Assembly (NCBI RefSeq): GCF_014697575.1
Contig: NZ_JACJSC010000011.1
Span: 90,974-154,973 of the forward strand
Length of the DNA: 64,000 bases
Direction of reading: 5' to 3'
Source: Planktothrix sp. FACHB-1365
Lineage (GTDB): Bacteria; Cyanobacteriota; Cyanobacteriia; Cyanobacteriales; Microcoleaceae
The translations under genes and the position numbers were made by a program. This document shows, piece after piece, positions 20,801 to 28,578 of this stretch (position 1 is its first letter; every line of letters begins with the position of its first letter). The notes beneath the pieces are model-generated. The model was given only the letters and a program-made list of their open reading frames with translations, ran no database searches and was not told where the DNA came from.

Positions 20801-23800
20801 TAGCCAATCGCTTACCGGGTAGCAATTTGAGTATTAATTTTACTCACAAAGATGGCGACCTAGATTTGGAACTGCTGGATGCTGCTGGAAACATCGTTCA
20901 AAGTTCTAACGGAGTTGGGAATGGTGAAAGTATTAACTTGGATGACTTAGCGGGCGGAACCTACTTTGCTAAAGTTTCGGGTTATGGAACTGCCGAGAAT
21001 ACCTATAGCCTGTCTATTCAAGCTCAGACCATTACCTCTAGTTCCAGTAACACCAGTAACAGTGGAGACGATAAATTTGAACCCAATGATAATCAAGCAG
21101 GTGCAACTGATTTAGCCAAAGAATTTGTCAACAAAACGGTTGCTTTACCTGGGTTACAAATTGTTGCTGAAAATGAAGATTGGTTTAAGTTTACAACCAA
21201 TGCCAAAGGCGGCATTAACGACCAAGTTTCCATTGCTTTTGCATCCAAGAAAGATGGAGATCTGGATTTAGAACTGCTGGATAAGGATGGAAAAACCATT
21301 AGTATTTCAGAGGGCATAGAAAATTCAGAAACAATTTCTTTATCGGGTTTAGCAGCCGGAGAATATTATGCCAAAGTCTATGGTTACGGAAAATCCAGTA
21401 ATCAATATACCCTGAACGTTACTGCTCCTGTTGAGGGTAAACCAACGAAGCCAGATCAAAGCAGCACTGAAACCTATGAACCGAATGAAACCTTTGGGGA
21501 GGCTAAACCTGTTCCAACGACTATTATCCGTCAACTTGGCTCTACCCCAACCTATGGCATTCAAGGTCTGAAGATTACACCGGAAGACGTTGCCGTTGAT
21601 CCAACACTCCCACCCCCCCCTGATCAAGATTGGTTCAAGTTTACTTTGCCAGAACAAGGTCAAGTGGGCAATCAAGTTGCGATCGCCTTTAATAACGCAG
21701 ACGGAGATCTGGATCTGCAACTTTATAATGCTGAGGGTAATATCCTGCGGGAATCCGCTGGAGCGGGAAATCAAGAAGTTATTGATCTGAATGGACTTTC
21801 CGCCGGAGATTATCTGGTGAAAGTGTTTGGTTATAAAGATGCCACAAACCCAGTCTACGATCTGGAGATTACCGCACCGATCCCGAAAACCAACAGTACC
21901 CAAAACACCACCATTGAAGCCGATCAATACGAAGAAAATGAAACCTTTGAGACTGCCAAAGACTTCCTGAATCGTAAACAAGTCGGTACTCTGGAGCAAA
22001 ACTTTGCCGTATCGGGTCTGACCCTGCATAAAACCGACGACCAAGATTTCTTCCAGTTCAAAGCAGCCAAGACCGAAACCCTGAATCTGGCCGTTGACTT
22101 TAACCAAGACTTAGGGGACGTTGACCTGGAAATTTATGACGATACCCAAACGTTAGTGGCGGCATCGAAAACCAGTAACAGTCAAGAACAGGTGTCTTTT
22201 AAAGCCGAAAAAGACAAAACCTACTATGTCAGAGTCTTTGGTAATGATTCCACCAGTCCCGAATACAACATCAATATTACTTCCAGTGCGGGAGGAAATC
22301 AATCTCAGGTGGGCATTGCAGCCGATCGCTTTGAAGTCAATAATAGTCTGCCAACGGCGACGGAACTGCGAGAGTTGGTCTCAACCACAACAGGTTTGAG
22401 TCTGCATACGACCACTGACGAAGATTGGTTTGAGTTCACACCGAAAGCCGTAGGTACTAAAGACAATCAAATCTTTATCAACTACGACCCAGCCACTCCG
22501 TTAACTTTGGAATTGTATGACAAAGACAATAATAAACTCCAAACCGGAGCAACCGACGACGAGAAAGCAGGTTTCCAAAGCATTTCCTTAGACCAACTCG
22601 GAGATGGAACAACCAGCTACTACGCCAAGGTGTCTGGAAGTACCCCCGGCAACTATGAGTTAGGATTGAACGCCCCGGATGAAGCTCCCGTTACCCCCGA
22701 TGAATGGACAGTGATGGTCTACATGGCGGCGGATAACTACCTCTCGGAAGAAGGGTTGATCGATATCAACGAAATGGAAGCGGTTGATCTGCCCGATAAC
22801 GTGAATGTGGTGGTTCAATATGATGGTATCGAAAACGGAGATACCAAACGGGGTGCGATTCAACGGGACTCCAATACTTCTGTTGTTTCCAGTAAGCTGA
22901 CGGCTGTGGATGAAGCCAATCCAGAACTCAATAGCGGAGATCCTCAAACCTTAACCGACTTTATTAAATGGGGTCAAGAAAACTACGCGGCAGATAAATA
23001 CGCGGTGGTGGTTTGGGATCATGGTCGGGGTCTGAGTGGTGTGGCTTGGGACGAAACCAGTGGCTATGCGAATTTGTCCGTTAAAGAAGTCAGTCAAGCG
23101 ATTAAAGACGCTGGTTTAGGATCTCAACTTGAACTGGTTGGTTTTGATGCGGGTTTGATGGGTGTCACCGAACAAGCCTACGAACTCAAAGATGCAACAA
23201 AAGTTGTCGTCGCCTCCCAAGAAACTGAACCCGCCCAAGGATGGGACTATACCGGATGGTTGAATCAATTGGCAAACGCTGACGGTCGTTTGGATACCGA
23301 CCAAATGAGCAATGCCATCATTGACTCCTATGAAGCGTCTTATCAAGATTATTCAGAGGGAGGTCTGCAAACCCTCTCAGCAGTTCGGACACAGACTGAT
23401 AACGGCAAAAAAACCGTCGGCGACGTGAAAACGGCTTTAGATGAGTTTGTGGATGAAGTTCTGGCGAATGCCTCTGAGGACGATTGGAAGGAAATTGTTC
23501 AGGCCCGCTCTTCCGCGACGGAATTTGCTATTCCTGAGCAACGAGACTTAGGAAGTTTCATGGATGCCATTGCCAACTCAGGCGTTACAGAAACCATTGC
23601 TGACAAGGCTCGGGCTGTGTCTGAAACGTTGGAACAAGCCGTGATTGACCAAGTGGACTTAGCGGGTGCTTCTGGTTTGAGTATTTATCTGCCTCCGATT
23701 ACCGGATCTTACGATAAAGATACTTACAAAGCCGAAAACTACAGCTTTGTGGCTGACTCCAAGTGGGAAGACTTCTTAGCTGGTTTGACTAGCGATCGCA

Positions 23801-25266
23801 CCCGTGCGGCTGACCGGAGTTTACGGATTTCTGCCGACTATGCAGAAACTTGCGATGTCAGTGGCAATGTTCTCAGTAACCAAAATAACGATTCTTCTAG
23901 CACTGCCTTTGATCTCGGTCTGGTGGTGGGCGAAGCCCGTGCGTTAACTGACCTGACTCTCGATAATCTCTATAAACCCGATCCCGCAGATCCCGAAAAT
24001 TCCGATAAACGCAAATCCGACGTTGACTACTATCGGTTTGAGATTGCAGATAAGGGAACAGACGCGAACAAAGTCTTCTTAGAATCGACGGTAGAAAACC
24101 TGAAATTGGAACTGTTCAAAACTAAAGAAGATGGCAGTTTGGGTTCGAAGGTAGCTTCCTCGACCGATCCCGCTAACCCAGAAGTGAGTTTGAAAGATCA
24201 GGAGGCGGGAACCTACTATGTGAAAGTCTCCGTTAATGGTTCTCCCACTGATGCGTTTAACCCTGAATACAGTCTGACGGTTCATGCACCGGATGAACCT
24301 GCTGCGGCACCGGTAGATCCGACTGTCCCTGAAGAACCCGCTCCTCCAGGAACGCCTCCTGCATCTACACTTAAAGTGAAAGATGCTCTCGAAGGTAGTG
24401 GCGATAATAACACTCCTGCTAAAGCCAGCGATTTAGCGAACTTATCCAATGTCACTGATTCTTGGAAGATTTCTACGGTGTCTTTGACTGAGGGCGATGT
24501 AGACTGGTACAAGATTAGTCCAGAACGGATCTCGGAACTGGCAGCTAATGGTGTTACCGTTAAATTCGATAAAACCGAAAGCAATCTGGATCTGGAAATG
24601 TACATGATCCCTGAAGATCTGGATTTATCGAAGATCAAACCTGAAGACCTGGATCAATATCGTGTTGATGAGTCCAAAACCACTGATCGGGATTATGAAA
24701 CTATCAGTTTCTCTAGTGACTCAGCAAACAAAAAAGATGAGGTAACAGGTGAAATCGTTCAGAACAACATCTTCGTCAAAGTCTTCCGCAATGAAGAATC
24801 CACAACCGCTAGCACTTCCAATTATGAATTGACTGTTCTGCGTCGGGAGTTGGATATTGATGGGAATGGTGAGGCTAACATCTCCAGTGATGGCAAGATT
24901 TTACTCAAGTATCTGTTTGCACCAGAGTTGGGAATTGACCTAAATAATCAGCAATTCTCCGACCAACTGACTAACCTGAGCAAAGGAGATCGTACCTATG
25001 GTGATCAGATTACTAAGTATCTGGAAGCTGCTCCCTATCTTGACGTTGATGGGGATGGTAAGGCTAACATCTCCAGTGATGGCAAGATTGTACTCAAGTA
25101 TCTGTTTGCACCAGAGTTGGGAATTGACCTAAATAGTACTGGCTTCTACAACCAACTAGCCACCTATATTGGCCAAAATGCGACTCGCAAAACAGGTCAG
25201 GAAGTTAAGGAATTCCTCGACATTTTCTTCACTGATCAAACGGGTTTGAACAGTACGGGGATTTAG
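17872..25266 (+). CDS. giant PPC-repeat surface protein with Tyr-rich tract, degenerate clostripain (C11) domain and dockerin-like C-terminus
   Basis: A 2464-residue acidic, Asn/Asp-rich protein. About eleven PPC-type (pre-peptidase C-terminal) beta modules, marked by a D-W/Y-F-KF motif, a DLDLELYD-like motif and AGxYYxxV, precede the enzyme-like domain, and about two follow it. Between the first two modules lies a Tyr/Ser/Asn/Asp tract (about 122-255, SYDYSYDY then SYNTYNTYN). Residues about 1610-1985 match clostripain family C11 (WTVMVYMAADNYL; catalytic His1717 in VVWDHG), but the catalytic Cys position is Gly1761 (FDAGLMG), so it is probably not a protease. The C-terminus has two dockerin-like calcium loops (DIDGNGEAN near 2327, DVDGDGKAN near 2390), each followed by SSDGKI.LKYLFAPELG. 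There is no Sec signal peptide, so export may be by type I secretion, as proposed for the next gene. Likely cell-surface scaffold or adhesin (inference). Confidence 0.82.
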   Translation: MPDLYYEDSLESSGYLGWPEGWNSYPNLVLQSGDTDTFTFEVASTGYVDVSLYSDETSGNLDFSVTNSNGEVETTSNNLGSYSEYGSFYSDYGGTYTVEVTDSTGAGNSNYTLTLNTPSYYDSYDYSYPDYSYYDIYDYSYSDYSYYDPYSYSYSDYSYYDPYNYSYDYSYDYSYDYSYDYSYDYSYSDYSYYDTYNSYNSYNTYNSYNTYNTYNSYNTYNTYNSYNTYTSYNTYNDPYYYTSYYDPYYIDPYYIDPYWYGSTTITNDGLYNSSQSTAWNLSIDNSTSYCYQSNLAITAGEEDWFKFTVGNNLQSGSYLYLSFNSYEEDLNFEILNQSGTVVQSGKTWNYGYENVDISTFTAGTYSIKVYGSNEENYGWTGSGNSNYSISLYKPEAALPDQYPSNNSFDTAGVLTQSVTENLITDNDYSDWFKFTLNNAPAPGNQVRLDFPSLSGDLNLSLYNQDGYLINSSYNWYTDQEAVALSFLSAGTYYVEVSGQNDSTYKLTVDGLGQTSGSGGGTKPTTIPPDKYDKSSPYNNDQANATTLTLPTSGVVNETNLSIHNNTDKDWFKFELPAQGERLVGSSLGINLQNSQGDLDLKLYNANKVQIASSETSNNTETINLDSLAGGTYYAEVYGWNQATNSNYSLTLNAPPKTTTTPDQPSSIEDDHFEENDFIDAAKDLKNDGKNIPLSQLVSKSGDDDYFKFTVPDKVKAGSELSIAFTNAVADLDLELYDANQQLIDGSWSSNNGESIDISSLTPGEYYARVSMWNGKASGYTLNVNFVTDEPSTVPGANSQDDDPFEQNDSLNGATPLAPVNGVINQQNLIIKSGDDDYFQFEVPNSLEADSALSISFQHNQGDLDLELYDSDGQPVGSSATVGNQESISLEGLAAGTYKARVFGYGGASNPNYNLTVTGLGASSSTTTPISGDDRLEENDTQQTASEVKLETNGQANLDNLVIKANDPDYFKFVLPDVANRLPGSNLSINFTHKDGDLDLELLDAAGNIVQSSNGVGNGESINLDDLAGGTYFAKVSGYGTAENTYSLSIQAQTITSSSSNTSNSGDDKFEPNDNQAGATDLAKEFVNKTVALPGLQIVAENEDWFKFTTNAKGGINDQVSIAFASKKDGDLDLELLDKDGKTISISEGIENSETISLSGLAAGEYYAKVYGYGKSSNQYTLNVTAPVEGKPTKPDQSSTETYEPNETFGEAKPVPTTIIRQLGSTPTYGIQGLKITPEDVAVDPTLPPPPDQDWFKFTLPEQGQVGNQVAIAFNNADGDLDLQLYNAEGNILRESAGAGNQEVIDLNGLSAGDYLVKVFGYKDATNPVYDLEITAPIPKTNSTQNTTIEADQYEENETFETAKDFLNRKQVGTLEQNFAVSGLTLHKTDDQDFFQFKAAKTETLNLAVDFNQDLGDVDLEIYDDTQTLVAASKTSNSQEQVSFKAEKDKTYYVRVFGNDSTSPEYNINITSSAGGNQSQVGIAADRFEVNNSLPTATELRELVSTTTGLSLHTTTDEDWFEFTPKAVGTKDNQIFINYDPATPLTLELYDKDNNKLQTGATDDEKAGFQSISLDQLGDGTTSYYAKVSGSTPGNYELGLNAPDEAPVTPDEWTVMVYMAADNYLSEEGLIDINEMEAVDLPDNVNVVVQYDGIENGDTKRGAIQRDSNTSVVSSKLTAVDEANPELNSGDPQTLTDFIKWGQENYAADKYAVVVWDHGRGLSGVAWDETSGYANLSVKEVSQAIKDAGLGSQLELVGFDAGLMGVTEQAYELKDATKVVVASQETEPAQGWDYTGWLNQLANADGRLDTDQMSNAIIDSYEASYQDYSEGGLQTLSAVRTQTDNGKKTVGDVKTALDEFVDEVLANASEDDWKEIVQARSSATEFAIPEQRDLGSFMDAIANSGVTETIADKARAVSETLEQAVIDQVDLAGASGLSIYLPPITGSYDKDTYKAENYSFVADSKWEDFLAGLTSDRTRAADRSLRISADYAETCDVSGNVLSNQNNDSSSTAFDLGLVVGEARALTDLTLDNLYKPDPADPENSDKRKSDVDYYRFEIADKGTDANKVFLESTVENLKLELFKTKEDGSLGSKVASSTDPANPEVSLKDQEAGTYYVKVSVNGSPTDAFNPEYSLTVHAPDEPAAAPVDPTVPEEPAPPGTPPASTLKVKDALEGSGDNNTPAKASDLANLSNVTDSWKISTVSLTEGDVDWYKISPERISELAANGVTVKFDKTESNLDLEMYMIPEDLDLSKIKPEDLDQYRVDESKTTDRDYETISFSSDSANKKDEVTGEIVQNNIFVKVFRNEESTTASTSNYELTVLRRELDIDGNGEANISSDGKILLKYLFAPELGIDLNNQQFSDQLTNLSKGDRTYGDQITKYLEAAPYLDVDGDGKANISSDGKIVLKYLFAPELGIDLNSTGFYNQLATYIGQNATRKTGQEVKEFLDIFFTDQTGLNSTGI
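18236..18640. repeat. low-complexity Tyr-codon tandem repeat tract
   Basis: Short direct repeats (gactatagctac, ctacaacagctacaacacc) run through the coding strand, first with periods of 12 to about 60 bases and then as 9/18/27-base units. They encode DYSY and YNSYNT repeats. The units suggest expansion and contraction by slippage or recombination, so length may vary between strains. Confidence 0.9.
24868..25131. repeat. duplicated dockerin-like segment
   Basis: The stretches at about 24868-24943 and 25057-25132 are nearly identical in DNA (ggctaacatctccagtgatg, then a long stretch through caccagagttgggaattgac). They encode the two SSDGKI.LKYLFAPELGIDL segments. Near-identity at silent sites points to recent duplication or gene conversion. 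Confidence 0.85.
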
Positions 25267-25735
25267 CAATCTCTGAACTGCCGAAGTGATCAAGATTAAC
25301 GGTAGATCGGGAAATTAGAAACGACATCTAAGAACTATAAAATCTTTGAGTTGGGTTTTTCTATCCCCGATCTATCATTGATCTTGAATAGAAGGATTTT
25401 TATAAAAGATGAAAACTCATGCGACCGCTTTAACCGTTTCTTAATTATCAGTGAAATTCTATCCTCTCGATTTGTTTGTTTAGAAAGAATAAAACTTAGA
25501 GGGTAATTATTGTTTTAAATTTAATCACTTTACAATCCTATTAATTACTTCAAAAAAATTTATATTTTATTGGAACTTTTTATTCAGATTTTGAATCAAT
25601 AAAGTGTATATTAATCAATAGGATGTGTAATATTTCTTTAAGCCTTAATAAAAAATAAAGAGAAAAAGAAAATATTACATCCGTTGATTACTTATGCTGT
25701 AATTTTGCTTTTCAGCGAATTTGAGGAATTAGTAA
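25267..25735. promoter_or_regulatory. A+T-rich intergenic region with imperfect inverted repeat
   Basis: About 470 bases before the RTX gene. The clearest structure is an imperfect inverted repeat: ggatgtgtaatattt at 25620-25634 pairs with aaatattacatcc at about 25670-25682, enclosing an A-rich loop. It lies about 55 bases before the ATG at 25736, so it may be a 5' leader hairpin or operator. No open frame here looks like a gene. Confidence 0.45.
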
Positions 25736-28267
25736 ATGGTAGAACAAATCGTTAGTCCAAACCCAACTTCTTTAACAACATCTCCCGGGCAAAATATAAG
25801 CTTTGATGTTACCTATCAAACTTCTGATGGTAGTAAACAAAATGCTGACAAGTTTGGTGTGAGTCTTTATTATGATGATCGAGAACTGACTTTGGTGGGT
25901 GAGCCTAATTTTAACCCCGATCTAGATAAAAATACAAACTTGGCAGGTTTTTTCGTACCGCAACTTGATACAGCCAATACCGATAACGACCCCAATACGA
26001 ATCAACAATTAATCTTTGGTTGGGCTGCTGTCGATAATAACTGGCCTGTTAATACTGTTACCTATCCAGTTAATTTATTTGGCATTGCATTTCAAGCCAC
26101 AGATATTTTTGATGGAACAATAATTAACTTCACCCCAAAACCAGACTCAGGTAATGGATTTACATCTCCGATACCATCACCTCTTAATGTTACTCTCACC
26201 CAAGCTACTCCTGCGGGAATTACCGTAGCCCCCACCACCGGATTAACTACCGATGAAACAGGTAAAACAGCTACCTTTACGGTGAAATTAGACACTCAAC
26301 CCACGGCAGATGTCACCATTCCGGTCGTGAGTTCCAACACCGCAGAAGGAACAGCCACTCCTACGAGCTTAGTCTTTACGGCTGCTAACTGGGATACTGC
26401 CCAAACCGTTACAGTAACAGGTGTAGCCGATAATATTGTTGATGCAGATCAAGCTTATACAATTCAACTACAAGCTGCTACCAGTACCGATGCTAACTAT
26501 AACGGGAAAGATGCAACGGATGTCTCTGTTACGAATACTAACGTTGATGTTGCCGGAATTACCGTAGCCCCTACCACCGGATTAACTACCGATGAAACAG
26601 GTAAAACAGCTACCTTTACGGTGAAGTTAGACACTCAACCCACGGCAGATGTCACCATTCCGGTAGTTAGCTCCAACACCGCAGAAGGAACTGTAGCCCC
26701 AGAAAGCTTAGTCTTTACCTCAGCTAACTGGAATACAGCCCAAACCGTTACAGTAACAGGTGTAGCCGATAATATTGTTGATGCAGATCAAGCTTATACA
26801 ATTCAACTACAAGCTGCTACCAGTACCGATGCTAACTATAACGGGAAAGATGCAACGGATGTCTCTGTTACGAATACTAACGTTGATGTTGCCGGAATTA
26901 CCGTAGCCCCTACCACCGGATTAACTACCGATGAATTTGGTAAAACAGCTACCTTTACAGTCAAATTAGATTCTCAACCCACAGCCGATGTCACCATTCC
27001 GGTCGTGAGTTCCAACACCGCAGAAGGAACAGCCGCTCCTGCCAGCTTAACCTTTACCTCAGCGAACTGGAATACCGCCCAAACCGTTACGGTGACAGGT
27101 GTAGCCGATGGTATCGTTGATGCAAATCAAGCCTATACAATTCAACTGCAAGCTGCTACCAGTACCGATACCAACTATAGTGGCAAAGATGCCACGGATG
27201 TCTCTGTTACAAATACTAACGTTGATGTTCCTATTAATGTTGGGCCTTCAGCCGGAATTACCGTCAGTCCCACCACCGGATTAACCACCAGTGAATCCGG
27301 TACAACAGCTACCTTTACGGTGAAATTAGATTCTCAACCGACGGCAAATGTCACCATTCCAGTAGTTAGCTCTAACACCGCAGAAGGAACAGCCTCTCCT
27401 GCCAGTTTAGTCTTTACTGCTGCTAACTGGAATACAGCCCAAACCGTTACGGTGACAGGTGTAGCGGATAATACTGTTGATGGGGATCAAGCTTATACCA
27501 TTGAACTGCAACCTGCTGTTAGTACCGATGCTAACTATAAGGGCAAAAATGCCACGGATGTTCAGGTTACTAATACCAATGTTACGTCTGAAATAACCCT
27601 GAATACCGACGAAATCGATACCTTGCAGGGTGGAGAAGGTGCAGATACATTTGTCCTGACAGGTACTCCCCTAACCAAACCCTCCATTCCTTCACCTACA
27701 GACTTTACCGAAGATCAACCCAATCAACTCTTTGGGACTGACAATGATGATGTGATTATCGGCAGTAGTGGGAATGAAACCTTGCTGGGTTTCAAAGGTA
27801 ATGACTTCCTGAATGGAGAAGGAGGCGGAGATGAACTGTTTGGAGGTGTGGATAACGACACCCTCGTTGGTAGTAGTAGTGATGAACTCCTCTATGGCAA
27901 TAAAAATAGTGATTTGGTCTTTGGTGGAGAGGGTCTTGATACTCTCTATGGCGGTCAAGACGATGATACCCTGACAGGCGAAAGTGGCAGTGACCTGGTA
28001 TTAGGAGATAAGGGAGATGATGTTCTCTATGGTCTAACTGACTTGGGTTACACTCTGATTTCAGACTTCACCCCCAATGAAGATGTGATTCAACTCACAG
28101 GAAGTGCAGATAACTATCGTTTGACCGATGCACCCGCAGGTACGGGTGTTGGCACCGGAATCATCCGTATTGATGATCAAGGAAATCAGCAATATATTGG
28201 TGTGATTGAAGGAGTATTGATGTCACAAACAAGTTTAACCACTAGCAACTTCTTCCAATTTGTTTAG
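25736..28267 (+). CDS. RTX-type secreted protein with cohesin-like N-terminus and four 113-aa repeats
   Basis: An 843-residue acidic protein without a Sec signal. Residues about 1-155 resemble a cohesin-type beta-sandwich (TSPGQNISFDV, FGVSLYYDDRELTLVG, VNLFGIAFQATDIFDGTIINF); this is pattern recognition only. Residues about 160-620 are four tandem, almost identical 113-residue Calx-beta/Ig-like repeats starting GITVAPTTGLTTDE and ending VSVTNTNVDV. Residues about 625-765 hold RTX calcium-binding nonapeptides (GTDNDDVIIG, GGVDNDTLVG, GGQDDDTLTG). The C-terminal segment (ISDFTPNEDVIQLTG) matches the export end of cyanobacterial type I secretion substrates. It follows the dockerin-bearing giant gene on the same strand, so one may bind the other outside the cell (inference). 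The repeats' DNA identity implies recent expansion. Weak ribosome site (gaggaattagta). Confidence 0.8.
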   Translation: MVEQIVSPNPTSLTTSPGQNISFDVTYQTSDGSKQNADKFGVSLYYDDRELTLVGEPNFNPDLDKNTNLAGFFVPQLDTANTDNDPNTNQQLIFGWAAVDNNWPVNTVTYPVNLFGIAFQATDIFDGTIINFTPKPDSGNGFTSPIPSPLNVTLTQATPAGITVAPTTGLTTDETGKTATFTVKLDTQPTADVTIPVVSSNTAEGTATPTSLVFTAANWDTAQTVTVTGVADNIVDADQAYTIQLQAATSTDANYNGKDATDVSVTNTNVDVAGITVAPTTGLTTDETGKTATFTVKLDTQPTADVTIPVVSSNTAEGTVAPESLVFTSANWNTAQTVTVTGVADNIVDADQAYTIQLQAATSTDANYNGKDATDVSVTNTNVDVAGITVAPTTGLTTDEFGKTATFTVKLDSQPTADVTIPVVSSNTAEGTAAPASLTFTSANWNTAQTVTVTGVADGIVDANQAYTIQLQAATSTDTNYSGKDATDVSVTNTNVDVPINVGPSAGITVSPTTGLTTSESGTTATFTVKLDSQPTANVTIPVVSSNTAEGTASPASLVFTAANWNTAQTVTVTGVADNTVDGDQAYTIELQPAVSTDANYKGKNATDVQVTNTNVTSEITLNTDEIDTLQGGEGADTFVLTGTPLTKPSIPSPTDFTEDQPNQLFGTDNDDVIIGSSGNETLLGFKGNDFLNGEGGGDELFGGVDNDTLVGSSSDELLYGNKNSDLVFGGEGLDTLYGGQDDDTLTGESGSDLVLGDKGDDVLYGLTDLGYTLISDFTPNEDVIQLTGSADNYRLTDAPAGTGVGTGIIRIDDQGNQQYIGVIEGVLMSQTSLTTSNFFQFV
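26216..27592. repeat. four tandem 339-bp coding repeats
   Basis: Copies start at 26216, 26555, 26894 and 27254 (ggaattaccgt). The first three are spaced exactly 339 bases apart. The third-to-fourth spacing is 360 because of a 21-base insertion encoding PINVGPS. Copies 1 to 3 are almost identical even at silent positions; copy 4 is more diverged. Confidence 0.95.
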
Positions 28268-28304
28268 CTTTTGAGGAGGTTTGGGGGAGCTACAAATAAA
28301 TCCC

Positions 28305-28338
28305 CCCTGTAGAGACGTTGCATGCAACGTCTCTAGGG
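28305..28338. repeat. palindromic repeat, intergenic copy
   Basis: A 26-base perfect palindrome at 28310-28335, centred on ttgcatgcaa, is flanked by ccct/aggg arms with a small bulge. It shares its core (agagacgttgcatgcaacgt) with the palindrome inside the glycosyltransferase gene. It lies 38 bases after a stop codon and could also act as a terminator hairpin, but no T-run follows. Confidence 0.85.
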
Positions 28339-28462
28339 TTAAGGGGATCTGATCAAAGCTGTAATCAGGGCTTTTTGGCGTTAAGTTGACGGACTTTTGG
28401 CACATCTCGCCCCAGGAGATGAATTGGATTTTAAGTCATTTCTACAACTGATTTAGACTAAC

Positions 28463-28568
28463 TATAGCGCTACTTGAAGAGGGAACAGGGAACAGGGAAC
28501 AGGGAACAGTAAGAATTGAAAGGGTTTCAGGGTTTAAAAATGTCCTAACCGTAATGCGTAGCGCTATA
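28463..28568. repeat. MITE-like element with 11-bp terminal inverted repeats
   Basis: tatagcgctac at 28463-28473 is repeated in inverse orientation at 28558-28568, bounding a 106-bp segment. The segment holds a gggaaca heptamer array (about four copies, 28481-28509) and no gene. The layout resembles a non-autonomous miniature element; no target duplication is obvious. Confidence 0.5.
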
Positions 28569-28578
28569 TAACATTTAA

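Noticed and set aside
21349..22107. 252-codon minus-strand frame inside the surface protein gene
   Set aside because: It lies wholly within a well-supported gene and shows no family pattern.
24840..25180. EF-hand protein rather than dockerin
   Set aside because: Two loops with paired DxDGNG and SSDGK..LKYLF pattern fit dockerin duplication better, although EF-hand calcium binding cannot be excluded.
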